DNA of 33,126 nt from Acidimicrobiaceae bacterium (GCA_026710865.1 JAPOQG010000341.1:1-33126); one strand, 5' to 3'. Positions 25,110 through 33,126 are shown, counted from the first letter of the stretch. The notes: generated by a model not told the origin, from the letters alone. Program-made: numbers and translations.

Positions 25110-27005
25110 ATGAGCGGCCGCGACCGAACCCAGAGCCTGGCCGACCGGAGCGCCGTGCGCGACCTGGCCGTTCGCTACTGCACCGCGGTGGACCGGCGCG
25201 ACTGGGACCTCCTCGCCGAGGTGTTCCTGCCCGACGCCACCATGAGCGGGACCGACCTCACCAACCGGGAGGCCGACCCCGCCGGCAGCGCGTCCCGGTC
25301 CTGGCTGATGAGCGGCATCGACGAGATCGTGGCCCGCTTCCGCCGGGGCCTGTCCAAGTACGACGCCACCCATCACATGGTCACCAACCACGAGATCGCC
25401 GTGCACGGCGACTCCGCCCGGCACAGCTGCCTCGTGCACGCCCAGCATGTGCGCCACGACGCCCCGGGCGGCCCCCACTTCGTCATGGGGGGCCGGTACG
25501 AGGACCTGATCGCACGCACTCCGCAGGGCTGGAGAATCAAGCGCCGCGACCTCGTCGTCACCTGGACCGAGGGCAACCCCCGGGTCTTGAGGCCCGCAGA
25601 CGACCAACCCGGCCCGGCCCGAACCGATCCACGGGTGTTGAGGCCCGCGGACGACCAACCCGGCCCGGCCCAGCAACCCGAACCGGCGGAGGATGGCGAG
25701 GAACCCACTGCGGCCGGGTGGGCCCGGCGCGACGCCGCCGCGGTGTGGCACGGCTTCACCCAGATGGCCACCTACGAGGACTCCACGCCGGTCATCGTGG
25801 AGCGGGGCGAAGGCAACTACCTCCACGACACCGACGGCCGCCGCTACCTCGACGCCATCTCGTCGCTGTGGGTGATCACCCTCGGACACGCCGACGCCGA
25901 CCTGAACCGGGCCGCCCGCGAGCAGCTCGACCGCATCAGCCACTCCACCCTGCTCGGCAACGGCAACACCGCGGCCATCACCCTGGCCGAAGCCCTGCGG
26001 GAGGTGGTGCCGGTGAACGATCCCCACTTCCTGTTCGCCTCGGACGGCGCTGCCGCGGTGGAGCAGGCCGTCAAGATCGCCTTCCAGTACTGGCACAACC
26101 AGGGTGTCACCGACCGGACCGCCTACCTGGCTCTCGGTCAGGCCTACCACGGCGACTCGGTCGGATCGCTGTCGGTGGGGGACGGCGGCTTCGGCACCGA
26201 CCTGTTCGACCCGCTGCGGTTCCCGGTGATACGAACCCCCGGATACGACGACAGTGACTGGGTGTCCAAGGCCGTCGCCGCCCTCGACGACAACCACGGC
26301 CGGTTGGCCGCAGCCGTGATCGAGCCCCTCGTGCAGGGCGCGGCCGGCATGCTGGTGACCGACCCGGCGCAGGTGGCCGCGTTCGCGGCGGCGGTCCAGG
26401 CCCGGGGCGTGCCGCTCATCTGCGACGAGGTGGCCACCGGATTCGGCCGCACCGGCGCGCTGTTCGCCAGCGAGCTGTGCGGCATACGGCCCGACCTGAT
26501 GTGCCTGGGCAAGGGCATCACCGGCGGCTACCTGCCGCTGTCGGCCACCGTGGCCGCCTCCCACGTGTACGAGGCCTTCCTCGGCGAGGATCTGGGACCC
26601 CGCACCTTCTACCACGGCCACTCCTACAGCGGGAACGCCCTCGCCTGCGCGGTCGCCGTCCGCCATCTGGAGCTGATCGCCGAGCGGGGCCTGATCGATG
26701 CGGCACGGCGGGCGGCCGGGCGCCTCGGCGAGGCCCTGGAGGCTGTAGCAGCCCTGCCCGGGGTGAAGGAGGTCCGTCGACGGGGGCTCATGACGGGCAT
26801 CGAGCTCGACCCGCCCGCGGGCGCAACGAGATGGGGCCGCCGGGTGTGCGCCGCCGCCGTGAGGGCCGGTGTGCTGCTGCGACCCCTGGGCGACGTGGTG
26901 GTGGTGATGCCCCCGCTGTCGATCACCGACGCCGAGATCGCCACCATCGCCGACACGCTGGTTGCGGCCATCGAAGAAGTAGCCGGCAGACACACCGGGA
27001 CATGA
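25110..27005 (+). CDS. bioA: Fusion: SnoaL/NTF2-like domain + adenosylmethionine-8-amino-7-oxononanoate aminotransferase (BioA)
   Basis: A 631-residue protein. Residues about 10-150 form a SnoaL_4/NTF2-like cone domain ([20 protein letters not shown], then [19 protein letters not shown], ending [16 protein letters not shown]). A proline-rich linker, about 157-190, contains a 17-residue tandem duplication. From about 195 it is a complete class III aminotransferase: [58 protein letters not shown] and PLP lysine K468 in [12 protein letters not shown]. BioA converts 8-amino-7-oxononanoate to 7,8-diaminononanoate using SAM (or lysine in some). ATG 25110 has GAGGAAG upstream. BioF and BioD follow, which secures the biotin assignment. 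The usual VWHPYT motif reads VWHGFT. Such a fusion is not one I recognise. Confidence 0.85.
   Translation: MSGRDRTQSLADRSAVRDLAVRYCTAVDRRDWDLLAEVFLPDATMSGTDLTNREADPAGSASRSWLMSGIDEIVARFRRGLSKYDATHHMVTNHEIAVHGDSARHSCLVHAQHVRHDAPGGPHFVMGGRYEDLIARTPQGWRIKRRDLVVTWTEGNPRVLRPADDQPGPARTDPRVLRPADDQPGPAQQPEPAEDGEEPTAAGWARRDAAAVWHGFTQMATYEDSTPVIVERGEGNYLHDTDGRRYLDAISSLWVITLGHADADLNRAAREQLDRISHSTLLGNGNTAAITLAEALREVVPVNDPHFLFASDGAAAVEQAVKIAFQYWHNQGVTDRTAYLALGQAYHGDSVGSLSVGDGGFGTDLFDPLRFPVIRTPGYDDSDWVSKAVAALDDNHGRLAAAVIEPLVQGAAGMLVTDPAQVAAFAAAVQARGVPLICDEVATGFGRTGALFASELCGIRPDLMCLGKGITGGYLPLSATVAASHVYEAFLGEDLGPRTFYHGHSYSGNALACAVAVRHLELIAERGLIDAARRAAGRLGEALEAVAALPGVKEVRRRGLMTGIELDPPAGATRWGRRVCAAAVRAGVLLRPLGDVVVVMPPLSITDAEIATIADTLVAAIEEVAGRHTGT
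25581..25671 (+). repeat. 51-base tandem duplication in the SnoaL-BioA linker
   Basis: Units 25581-25620 and 25632-25671 match at 38 of 40 bases with a period of 51 bases (17 codons), both encoding [14 protein letters not shown]-like sequence. Confidence 0.85.
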
Positions 27006-27114
27006 CCTCCAGCAGCCCGACGCCCCACGGCGCAACATCCGGTTTCCCGCTACCGCCCGCTTCGCTCATGGGCCGCTCGGGTCACGGACCCGCCACACGT
27101 GGTGAGGAGTCCCC

Positions 27115-28260
27115 GTGAACTGCGGTCGGTCCGCTCGGCCTCCGGGTGGCTGGGACGGGATCGCCGCAGCCGCCCTGGACGCCATCGTCGCCGCCAACCA
27201 GTTCCGCCAGCCCCGGGACCTCGCAGACGGGAACCCCCGAACGGCGCTGTCGGCGACGGGTCGGGCGGTGGTGTCGTTCGCCTCCAACGACTATCTCGGC
27301 CTCACCCAGCACCCGGCCGTGCGGGCCGCGGCCCGCGGCGCCGTCGACGCCTACGGAACCGGCTCAGGATCGGCCCGGCTCATCGTCGGATCGCGCCCGG
27401 TGCACAGCCGGCTGGAGGAACGCATCGCCGCCTGGCGCGGCACCGAGGCCGCGGTGCTGTTCACCACCGGTTACGCGGCCAACCTGGGCGTCATCGCCAC
27501 CATGGGCCGGTGGGCGTCGGTGGTCTGCTCCGACGAGCTCAACCACGCCTCCATCATCGACGGCTGCCGCCTCGCCCGGGCGCCGACGCGCGTCTACCCC
27601 CACTGCGACCCGGCGGCGGTGGACGAGCTGCTGGCCGGATCGGAGGGCCGGGGCATGGTGGTCAGCGACTCGGTCTTCTCCATGGACGGCGACCTCGCTC
27701 CGATTGCCGAGCTCTCGGCGGTGTGCGCGGCCCACGGAGCGCTGCTCATCCTCGACGACGCCCACCTCGTGGTGGGCCATCCCGATCCGGTGCACCCGAG
27801 CTGCCGGGTGCTGCGAGTGGGCACCCTGTCCAAGGCAGTGGGGTCGCTGGGCGGCTTCGTGTGCGGGCCCGAGAGCTTCGCCGACCTGCTCGTCAACCGA
27901 GCCCGTTCCTACATCTTCACCACGGCCGCGGCTCCGGCGGCGGCCGCGGCCGCAATCGCCGCCATCGACATCATCGACTCGGCCGAGGGCGACGATCTGA
28001 GGGCCCGGCTGCGAGCCAACATCGACCGGCTCCGGCCCGGCCATCCCAGCCCGATCATCCCGATCATCGTCGGCCACGAGGACCATGCCCTGGCCGCATC
28101 CGAGGCGCTGGCCCGGCAGGGCATCCTGGTGCCCGCCATCCGGCCCCCGACTGTGCCGGCCGGAACGTCGCGGCTGCGGGTCACGGTCTCGGCCGCCCAC
28201 ACCCGCGACGACCTCGATCGGCTCGTCGAGGCCCTCCGCGAAGCAGGAATCGATGGCTGA
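27115..28260 (+). CDS. bioF: 8-amino-7-oxononanoate synthase
   Basis: A 381-residue PLP enzyme of the alpha-oxoamine synthase family that condenses pimeloyl thioester with L-alanine, the first ring-assembly step of biotin. Seen are [34 protein letters not shown] (in pieces), the substrate histidine in [16 protein letters not shown], the PLP-ring-binding DDAH, and the Schiff-base lysine K240 in [14 protein letters not shown]. The length is normal. The GTG start at 27115 follows GGTGAGGAG. A 109-base gap separates it from bioA without an obvious promoter, and bioD overlaps its end by 8 bases (ATGGCTGA), so bioA-bioF-bioD form one operon. Confidence 0.93.
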   Translation: MNCGRSARPPGGWDGIAAAALDAIVAANQFRQPRDLADGNPRTALSATGRAVVSFASNDYLGLTQHPAVRAAARGAVDAYGTGSGSARLIVGSRPVHSRLEERIAAWRGTEAAVLFTTGYAANLGVIATMGRWASVVCSDELNHASIIDGCRLARAPTRVYPHCDPAAVDELLAGSEGRGMVVSDSVFSMDGDLAPIAELSAVCAAHGALLILDDAHLVVGHPDPVHPSCRVLRVGTLSKAVGSLGGFVCGPESFADLLVNRARSYIFTTAAAPAAAAAAIAAIDIIDSAEGDDLRARLRANIDRLRPGHPSPIIPIIVGHEDHALAASEALARQGILVPAIRPPTVPAGTSRLRVTVSAAHTRDDLDRLVEALREAGIDG

Positions 28261-28945
28261 GGATCCGGCTGGACCGTCCGCTGGGATCGTCGTCTTCGTC
28301 GCCGGTACCTCCACAGAGGTGGGCAAGACCTGGGCGGCGGCCGGGCTGGCCCGGCTGCTGCGGCGCTCGGGACTCACGGTTGCGGCCTGCAAGCCCGTCC
28401 AGTCCTACGACCCGGACGAGAGCGGTCCCACCGACGCCGCGGTGCTGGCCGAAGCCACCGGTCAGCACCCCGACGCCGTGTGCCCGCCCGAGCGCACCTA
28501 CCCGGTCCCGCTGGCCCCGCCCATGGCGGCCGGCAGGCTGGGACGGGCCTGCCCCAGCCTCGATGAGATGGCCGCCGGCTGCCGCTTCGAGGCGACGGCG
28601 CAGGTGGGGCTGGTGGAAGGCGTGGGCGGCCTCTACTCGCCGATCGCGTCCGACGGGCACAACCTGGACCTGATCGAGCGGATAGAGCCCGACCTGGTCA
28701 TCGTGGTGGCGTCGGCCGCCCTCGGCGGCATCCACGACACCATGGCCTGCACGCTGCCGCTGTCCGCCCACCGGCGGACCGTCTTCTGCAACCGGTTCGA
28801 TCCCGGCACCGAGGTCCACGTCCTGAACGTCCGATGGCTGCGCGACTCCGGTCTCGAAGTTGCGACCAGCCTGCCCGAGCTGGCCGGGATCGTCACCGGC
28901 GCCGGGGCGCCCGGACACGGCGACACAGCCGTCGGGGCCGACTGA
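28253..28945 (+). CDS. bioD: Dethiobiotin synthetase
   Basis: A 230-residue ATP-dependent carboxylase that closes the ureido ring of dethiobiotin from diaminononanoate and CO2. P-loop G18-T-S-T-E-V-G-K-T26 (GTSTEVGKTWAAAG) is diagnostic. AACKPVQSYDPDESGPTDA carries the substrate-binding lysine, and VEGVGGLYSPI the conserved central loop. It starts at ATG 28253, overlapping the bioF stop. The frame extending upstream to 28085 lies inside bioF. No biotin synthase gene (bioB) follows within the window; the next gene is a SulP transporter with its own promoter. Confidence 0.93.
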   Translation: MAEDPAGPSAGIVVFVAGTSTEVGKTWAAAGLARLLRRSGLTVAACKPVQSYDPDESGPTDAAVLAEATGQHPDAVCPPERTYPVPLAPPMAAGRLGRACPSLDEMAAGCRFEATAQVGLVEGVGGLYSPIASDGHNLDLIERIEPDLVIVVASAALGGIHDTMACTLPLSAHRRTVFCNRFDPGTEVHVLNVRWLRDSGLEVATSLPELAGIVTGAGAPGHGDTAVGAD

Positions 28946-29080
28946 GCCGCAGGCTCCTCCACCCCCGGCCGGCATCGCAGCGCATCGCAAGCGCCCCCAG
29001 CCGGCACCAGCGGCCCCCCGGCCGGCATCGCGACTGAACCCTGTCCGCGGCACGGACTCGGTCTATTGTCAGCAAGTGAC
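28946..29080 (+). other. Gap with a 17-base direct repeat
   Basis: CCCCCGGCCGGCATCGC occurs at 28962-28978 and 29015-29031, with a weaker third copy (CCCCCAGCCGGCACC) around 28994-29008. Near the end lies the -10-like TATTGT (29064-29069). Confidence 0.5.
29064..29069 (+). promoter_or_regulatory. Putative -10 hexamer TATTGT of the SulP gene
   Basis: Ends 11 bases before ATG 29081, allowing at most a very short leader. Confidence 0.45.
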
Positions 29081-30757
29081 ATGAGTCTGCAACTCAACGA
29101 CAGACTTCAAGGCCTGAGGGGTGACGTCTTCGGTGGGCTGACCGCGGCCGTGGTGGCCCTGCCCCTGTCCCTCGCCTTCGGAGTCGCCTCAGGGCTGGGA
29201 GCAATCAAGGGCCTGTACAGCGCCGTCGTGGTGGGCATGATCGCCGCGCTGCTAGGCGGATCGAGGACCCAGATCTCGGGACCGACCGCACCGCTGTCGG
29301 TGGCCATGGCGGTGGTGTTCGTCGACTACGCCGACGGCGATCTGGCCAAGGCGCTGGCCATCGTGGCGATGGCCGGGATCATCCAGGTGCTGCTCGGGGC
29401 GCTGCGCCTGGGCAGCTTCGTCGCCTACACGCCCTATGCGGTTGTGTCGGGATTCACATCCGCGGTCGGCTTGATCATCATCGTGGTCCAGGTGCTTCCC
29501 TTCCTCGGAACCGAGGTCGCCCTCGGCGGGGCGCTCAAGTCTCTGCGGTCGTGGCCCGACGCGATCTCCGATGTCGACGCGAACACGCTCACGCTTGGCC
29601 TAATCACCTTGGCGGTGTGCATCTTCTGGCCGGGACGGCTGCGGAAGCTCCTGCCGTCGTCGGTGGCCGCCCTGATCATCGGGACTCTCGCGGGCGTGCT
29701 GTGGCTGAGCGACGCGCCGGTCATCGGAGAAGTGCCTACCGGCCTCCCGGACAGACAAGCGCTGGACCTCGCCCTGGGCGACCTGGGCAGCGCCCTGCCG
29801 GCTGCGGTCACCATCGCCCTGCTCGGCTCCATCAACAGCCTCCTCACCGCGAGGGTGGCAGACTCGCTGACCCGCCAGAGCCACGACCCCAACCGTGAAC
29901 TGATGGGCGTCGGCGTCGCCAATGTGGTGGTGGCGCTGGTCGGCGGAGTCCCGGGCGCGGGGGCCACGTCGTGCACGGTGGCCAACGTGCGAGCCGGTGG
30001 TCGCTCCAGGGCCTCCGGGGTGCTGTGTGCCACCATCCTGGCCGCGCTGGTGCTGGGACTGGGGCGCTACGTCGACTCGATACCCCACGCGGTATTGGCC
30101 GGCATCCTCATCAAGGTCGGGTTCGACATAATCGACTGGCGATACTTGGCCCACATCCATCGCGTCCCGCGGGAGAACGTGGTGGTGCTGACGCTGACCC
30201 TCGGTCTGTCCATCATCTCGGATCTCGTGATCGCGGTGGCGGTCGGCCTCGTCGTGGCGGCGCTGACCGGAGCCCGCCAGGTGGAGCGGCTCGAACTGGA
30301 CAAGGTGATCTCGACTCCGCTGCTCGACATGACCTTCCTGGCCGATGCCGATGCAGAAGGCGAGGACGACGACCCCTTCGCCGGCCTCAGCCTGGACTTC
30401 GACGACGACGACAGCGACCCGTTCGCAGCACGCTGCGGCCTGCTGTCACTGCGGGGCAGCTTCACCGCGGCCTCGTCCACGAGGCTCTTCAAGGTCATAA
30501 ACCACGACATGGCCGAGCACGAAGTGGTGATCTTCGACTTCACCGACACCCTCTACATCGACGACAGCGCCGCCCTGACGATCGGCCAGTTGGCGGACAC
30601 CGCGCGGGACGCCGACACCCAGTGCATCGTCATGGGCATGTCCGGCATGACCGGCACGAGCCTGCACGCCCTCAACGTCCTGCGTGAGATCCCCGAGGAG
30701 AACTTCGTCGAGGATCTCGACGAGGCCCGGATCGTCGCCCGCCGCTTGCTGGACTAG
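29081..30757 (+). CDS. SulP-family anion permease with C-terminal STAS domain
   Basis: A 558-residue inner-membrane transporter. The N-terminal signature is DVFGGLTAAVVALPLSLAFGVASGLGAIKGLYSAVV followed by GGSRTQISGPTAPLSV, typical of SLC26/SulP proteins. About 10-12 hydrophobic segments run to about residue 410. An acidic Asp/Glu-rich linker (DADAEGEDDDPFAG and DFDDDDSD) precedes the STAS domain (LSLRGSFTAASSTRLFKVIN, IFDFTDTLYIDDSAALTIGQ). Sulfate and bicarbonate are both known SulP substrates; which applies here is unknown. The ATG at 29081 is chosen over an earlier in-frame start at 29066 that overlaps the -10 hexamer. Confidence 0.93.
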   Translation: MSLQLNDRLQGLRGDVFGGLTAAVVALPLSLAFGVASGLGAIKGLYSAVVVGMIAALLGGSRTQISGPTAPLSVAMAVVFVDYADGDLAKALAIVAMAGIIQVLLGALRLGSFVAYTPYAVVSGFTSAVGLIIIVVQVLPFLGTEVALGGALKSLRSWPDAISDVDANTLTLGLITLAVCIFWPGRLRKLLPSSVAALIIGTLAGVLWLSDAPVIGEVPTGLPDRQALDLALGDLGSALPAAVTIALLGSINSLLTARVADSLTRQSHDPNRELMGVGVANVVVALVGGVPGAGATSCTVANVRAGGRSRASGVLCATILAALVLGLGRYVDSIPHAVLAGILIKVGFDIIDWRYLAHIHRVPRENVVVLTLTLGLSIISDLVIAVAVGLVVAALTGARQVERLELDKVISTPLLDMTFLADADAEGEDDDPFAGLSLDFDDDDSDPFAARCGLLSLRGSFTAASSTRLFKVINHDMAEHEVVIFDFTDTLYIDDSAALTIGQLADTARDADTQCIVMGMSGMTGTSLHALNVLREIPEENFVEDLDEARIVARRLLD

Positions 30758-30782
30758 CAGCCGAGCGAGCCGGCCACATCAG

Positions 30783-30829
30783 GAATTGGCAGCAGAATGC
30801 ACACATACCGTGCACAACGCTGCCAATTC
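30783..30829. terminator. Bidirectional terminator-like hairpin
   Basis: GAATTGGCAGC (30783-30793) and GCTGCCAATTC (30819-30829) are a perfect 11-base inverted repeat. Inside, TGCAC (30798-30802) pairs with GTGCA (30810-30814), leaving a 7-base loop. It fills the 74-base gap between convergent SulP and desaturase genes and reads nearly identically on both strands. There is no clear U-tract. Confidence 0.75.
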
Positions 30830-30831
30830 GG

Positions 30832-31749
30832 CTAGACCGCCGGCAGCTGGGCCCGCTCCCTGGGGTGCACGGGGTGGTCGAAGGGCCGGACCAGGAAGCG
30901 CCGGGCCAACTCCAGGTAGCCGCGGTAGAGCCCCGCGCCGGCGGCGGCCTCGTCGTAGCCGCCGGTGCTCTCGGCGCGGGCCGACAGCCGGTACCAGGGC
31001 ACACCCGGATCGGCATGGTGGACGTGGTGGAGGTTGTTGTAGAGGTACAGCATGCTGAAGAACCGCCCCGACCGCACGATCGCCGAGCGGGTGGCGCCCT
31101 CCACCCACCGGTGCTCGCAGTAGGACCTCATCAGCGTCCCCGCGTTCCCCAGGTAGGTGGCGCCCAGCACGTACTGCCACCAGGGCACCCCCAGCACCAC
31201 GACCACGAAGGCGGTCAAGGCGGCGGCAGCCACGATGTGGACGGACCACCAGCGGGCCAGCTCCCGGTCGCCCCGGCGGATCTCACGGGCCTGGTGAACC
31301 AGCACACCGGCCACGTAGCGGGGCGGGCCCAGCACCAGGCGACCGAGCAGGGTGTGGTGCGCCACCACGAATGCCCGGCCCAGACGGCCCATGGACTCCC
31401 ACTTCTCGGCGGTCACGTAGAAGCTCTCGCTGTCGTCGGTCGGGTCGGTCAGCTCGGGGCAGTCGTGATGCTCCCAGTGGTAGCGCCGGTACACCAGATA
31501 CGGCAGGTGCAGCGACACGGGCAGCGAGCCCACCAGAGCGTTCAGCCGCCGGCTCCGGAACGGGTGGCCGTGGATGGTCTCATGCTGCAGCGAGCCGTGC
31601 CAGGCTGCCGCCACGCCCAGCAGCAGGACGGTCAGCGGCCACGGCGTCACGCCGTGCAGGGCCACCGCGGCCAGCCACAGGCCGTGCACTGCGACCGCGA
31701 CCGCGACCGTGCGCCATTCGACGCCCGACCTGGTCGCGTTCGAAGCCAT
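30832..31749 (-). CDS. Membrane fatty acid desaturase family protein
   Basis: A 305-residue di-iron membrane enzyme. The three histidine boxes are complete: H56-x3-H60 with H62 (LQHETIHGH), H91-x2-HH (RRYHWEHHDC) and HHVHH (241-245, YNNLHHVHHADPG). Hydrophobic helices flank them (about residues 14-50 and 165-200). Members desaturate fatty acyl chains or hydroxylate carotenoids. The start is ATG 31749 with AGGAGGGGG upstream; the open frame running further to 32436 is an artefact antisense to other genes. A TACACT hexamer (31797-31802, minus strand) is a likely -10. The leader contains two near copies of TGGCAGSAGGGGG, one of which provides the ribosome site. Confidence 0.9.
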   Translation of the reverse strand: MASNATRSGVEWRTVAVAVAVHGLWLAAVALHGVTPWPLTVLLLGVAAAWHGSLQHETIHGHPFRSRRLNALVGSLPVSLHLPYLVYRRYHWEHHDCPELTDPTDDSESFYVTAEKWESMGRLGRAFVVAHHTLLGRLVLGPPRYVAGVLVHQAREIRRGDRELARWWSVHIVAAAALTAFVVVVLGVPWWQYVLGATYLGNAGTLMRSYCEHRWVEGATRSAIVRSGRFFSMLYLYNNLHHVHHADPGVPWYRLSARAESTGGYDEAAAGAGLYRGYLELARRFLVRPFDHPVHPRERAQLPAV

Positions 31750-31796
31750 CGAACCCCCTCCTGCCAAAGGTGAAGTCGGCTTGGCCCCCTGCTGCC

Positions 31797-31802
31797 AGTG
31801 TA
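31797..31802 (-). promoter_or_regulatory. Putative -10 hexamer TACACT of the desaturase gene
   Basis: Gives a leader of about 40 bases before ATG 31749. It overlaps the possible plus-strand hexamer TGTATT (31799-31804). Confidence 0.4.
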
Positions 31803-31812
31803 TTTCGGCCCG

Positions 31813-31947
31813 ATGTATCTGGTGCTCAACAACCGGCGCCACGTCATGACGTTCGTCAAGCACTTCGACGACCTCATCCGGGTGGCGGTGGTTCAGCCCC
31901 CCGGCATGCCGCGCCTGCTGCACAGGCTCAGGTCCGAGATCACCTGA
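31813..31947 (+). CDS. Possible 44-residue protein, function unknown
   Basis: ATG 31813 to TGA 31945-31947 encodes MYLVLNNRRHVMTFVKHFDD and a basic tail ending LLHRLRSEIT. A TGTATT hexamer lies 8 bases before the ATG, the same leaderless layout seen at several genes in this window, and the codon bias (G/C third positions) is like the neighbours. It starts in the divergent region with the desaturase gene and ends 27 bases before the enoyl-CoA hydratase start. I do not recognise it; it could also be the tail of a decayed gene. Confidence 0.4.
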   Translation: MYLVLNNRRHVMTFVKHFDDLIRVAVVQPPGMPRLLHRLRSEIT

Positions 31948-31960
31948 GCACGGGCGCGGG

Positions 31961-31966
31961 TAGGAT
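31961..31966 (+). promoter_or_regulatory. Putative leaderless -10 hexamer TAGGAT
   Basis: TAGGAT is followed by 8 bases and the GTG start at 31975. Confidence 0.5.
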
Positions 31967-31974
31967 TGCTGGTC

Positions 31975-32820
31975 GTGGCGGCAGCCGACCTCACCGTGCC
32001 GTTCGAGCCGGAGCGGTTCGAGACCATACGGGTCGAGATCGCCGATCATGTCTGCCGGGTGACGCTCGACCGGCCCGAAGCGATGCACGCCTTCGACGAC
32101 CGCATGCGCCAGGAGGTGCGAGCCACCTGGCGGGCCCTGCGCGAGCTGGACGATGTGCGGGCAGCCGTGCTCACCGCCTCGGGCGACCGAGCGTTCTGCG
32201 CAGGAATCGACCGCGACGTCGACATGCCCGCCCTGGCCGGGCGCGGCGGCCTCTACGGAACGTCCAACGACTTCATGTACGACGATCCCGGAGACGACCT
32301 GGGGCCCAAGGCCTGCGACCTCTGGAAGCCGGTGATCGCGGCCGTGAACGGCGTCTGCTGCGGCGGGGCGTTCTACCTGGTCGCAGAGTGCGACATCATC
32401 ATCGCGGCCGAGCACGCCACCTTCTTCGACCCCCACGTGACCTACGGCATGGCGGCCGTGTACGAGCCCATCAAGATGGCCCAGCGCATGCCGCTGGGCG
32501 AGGTCCTACGGCTCACCCTGCTCGGCAGCCACGAACGGATGACCGCGCCGACCGCGCTGCGCATCGGGCTGGTCTCCGAGGTGGTGCCGTCCGATGAACT
32601 GGAGCAGGCCGCAGACCGGCTCGCATCGATCATCGCGTCACAGCCTCCCGACGGGGTTCAAGGCTCGTTGCGGGCCATCTGGGCCGCCAACGACATGGGC
32701 AGGCTGGACGCCCTGGCCATGGCCCCCTCCATCCTGACCACGGGAACGCGCCCGGAAGCCCTGGCCGAGGGCCAAGCGGCCTTCGCCAGCGGCAAGCGCA
32801 TCAAGCCCCGCCTGCGCTGA
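31975..32820 (+). CDS. Enoyl-CoA hydratase/isomerase family protein
   Basis: A 281-residue crotonase-fold protein. RVTLDRPEAMHAFDDRMRQEV begins the family core. VLTASGDRAFCAGIDRDVDMPAL contains the CoA-binding A-G-x-D, and PVIAAVNGVCCGGAFYLVAECDIIIAAEHATFFDPHV the second oxyanion-hole glycines. The usual catalytic glutamate/glutamate pair cannot be assigned with certainty: the first falls near GGAFYL and the second is replaced by HVTYGM, so the activity may be isomerase, decarboxylase or other. The start is GTG 31975, 8 bases after TAGGAT; TTG 31966 overlaps the hexamer. Confidence 0.9.
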   Translation: MAAADLTVPFEPERFETIRVEIADHVCRVTLDRPEAMHAFDDRMRQEVRATWRALRELDDVRAAVLTASGDRAFCAGIDRDVDMPALAGRGGLYGTSNDFMYDDPGDDLGPKACDLWKPVIAAVNGVCCGGAFYLVAECDIIIAAEHATFFDPHVTYGMAAVYEPIKMAQRMPLGEVLRLTLLGSHERMTAPTALRIGLVSEVVPSDELEQAADRLASIIASQPPDGVQGSLRAIWAANDMGRLDALAMAPSILTTGTRPEALAEGQAAFASGKRIKPRLR

Positions 32821-32856
32821 GATCGAGCGCCAGGCGGGCGAGAACCTCTGCGACGA

Positions 32857-32875
32857 AGCGGGGGTGTCTCCCGCT
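32857..32875 (+). terminator. Possible terminator hairpin after the enoyl-CoA hydratase gene
   Basis: AGCGGG (32857-32862) pairs with CCCGCT (32870-32875) around a 7-base loop, 37 bases past the stop. No U-tract follows. Confidence 0.3.
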
Positions 32876-32964
32876 CCTGTTCGCTGCGCTCACAGGCTCC
32901 TCGGGCCGCGGCCTCGCCCGGCTCGGCCCCTGGACCCGAGTTACAGCGCTCCGCGGGCGGGTGC

Positions 32965-32970
32965 TAGGTT
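32965..32970 (+). promoter_or_regulatory. Putative -10 hexamer TAGGTT of the VOC gene
   Basis: Followed by a leader of about 40 bases with TTGGAGC before ATG 33014. Confidence 0.4.
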
Positions 32971-33013
32971 GAGCCGCCCGCCCGACCTTGCCGCCGAGCC
33001 TTGGAGCGCACCC

Positions 33014-33126
33014 ATGACGGAGCCCTACCCGAACACCCTCATCTTCGTCGACTTCCCCACCGACGAACCCGAGAAGGCGGCCGACTTCTACCGCAACGTG
33101 TTCGGCTGGGAGGTGGAGCCCCGGCC
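33014..33126 (+). CDS. VOC (glyoxalase/dioxygenase) family protein, 3' end outside the window
   Basis: The first 37 residues are visible: MTEPYPNTLIFVDFPTDEPE then KAADFYRNVFGWEVEP. The 'xxFYxxVFGWE' pattern is the hallmark first beta-alpha-beta unit of small VOC-superfamily proteins. TTGGAGC is 8-10 bases before the ATG. Function within the family cannot be told from the fragment. Confidence 0.8.
   Translation, partial: MTEPYPNTLIFVDFPTDEPEKAADFYRNVFGWEVEPR

Noticed and set aside
28946-29080. CRISPR-like or REP-type array
   Set aside because: Only two good copies and one weak copy of a 17-base GC-rich unit, with unequal spacing; best called a local repeat.
31750-32436. Upstream extension of the desaturase frame
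   Set aside because: It is antisense to the enoyl-CoA hydratase gene, and ATG 31749 has a strong ribosome site.
32876-32940. Second hairpin and GC-rich palindromes after the enoyl-CoA hydratase gene
   Set aside because: Stems are only about 5 bases and such runs are expected by chance at this GC content.

Overview
The window comes from a high-GC bacterium, most likely an actinomycete-lineage organism (Actinomycetota; an Acidimicrobiia-like, possibly uncultured member is my guess, not shown). The reasons are strong G/C third-position bias, two luciferase-like (F420/FMN type) oxidoreductases, lipid and acyl-CoA genes, and many genes with a TANNNT-like -10 hexamer placed 6 to 9 bases before an ATG or GTG, the signature of leaderless transcripts. 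No rRNA, tRNA or CRISPR array was seen.

Layout. 1-2779: end of a dipeptide/oligopeptide ABC importer (permease, two ATPases), with a 35-base tandem duplication at the junction of the two ATPase genes. 2882-4615: acyl-CoA ligase; 4778-5032: small membrane coiled-coil protein; 5015-5926 (-): LLM oxidoreductase; 6004-6666: class II aldolase; 6763-8328: 14-TM drug-type MFS exporter; 8322-8741 (-): amputated metallo-beta-lactamase gene; 8770-9915 (-): 12-TM MFS. 10070-13825 (-): three-subunit molybdenum hydroxylase (FAD, 2Fe-2S, Mo subunits in one operon), divergent from a 2-oxoglutarate-dioxygenase-like gene (13956-14966). 15073-17287 (-): thiolase and double hot-dog MaoC protein, divergent from a second acyl-CoA ligase (17529-19097). 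19136-20062 (-): TauD-type dioxygenase. 20115-23030: a mobile segment. 23052-24979: LLM monooxygenase and nitroreductase. 25110-28945: biotin genes bioA (fused to a SnoaL-like domain), bioF, bioD. 29081-30757: SulP anion transporter. 30832-31749 (-): fatty acid desaturase. 31975-32820: enoyl-CoA hydratase. 33014-end: start of a VOC-family gene.

The most interesting part is 20115-23030. A decayed IS982-like element (20115-20762) has two good terminal inverted repeats, and a third identical copy of its right end lies 2.27 kb further on (23010-23030). Between them sits foreign-looking cargo: a GHKL-type ATPase gene with a non-kinase N-terminus, followed 8 bases later by a frame-broken gene for a possible phosphoribosyltransferase-fold protein, whose last codons and stop are supplied by the terminal repeat itself. 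The outer ends fall in what would otherwise be a short divergent promoter region between the TauD-type and LLM genes, and both ends appear to form hybrid promoters. This ATPase/PRTase-like pair is the best candidate for an undescribed (perhaps conflict or regulatory) module.

The rest reads as catabolic and uptake genes (peptide import, activation of carboxylic acids with CoA, hydration/thiolysis, molybdenum hydroxylation, sulfonate-type or related oxygenation) plus biotin synthesis. The actual substrates cannot be read from the sequence.
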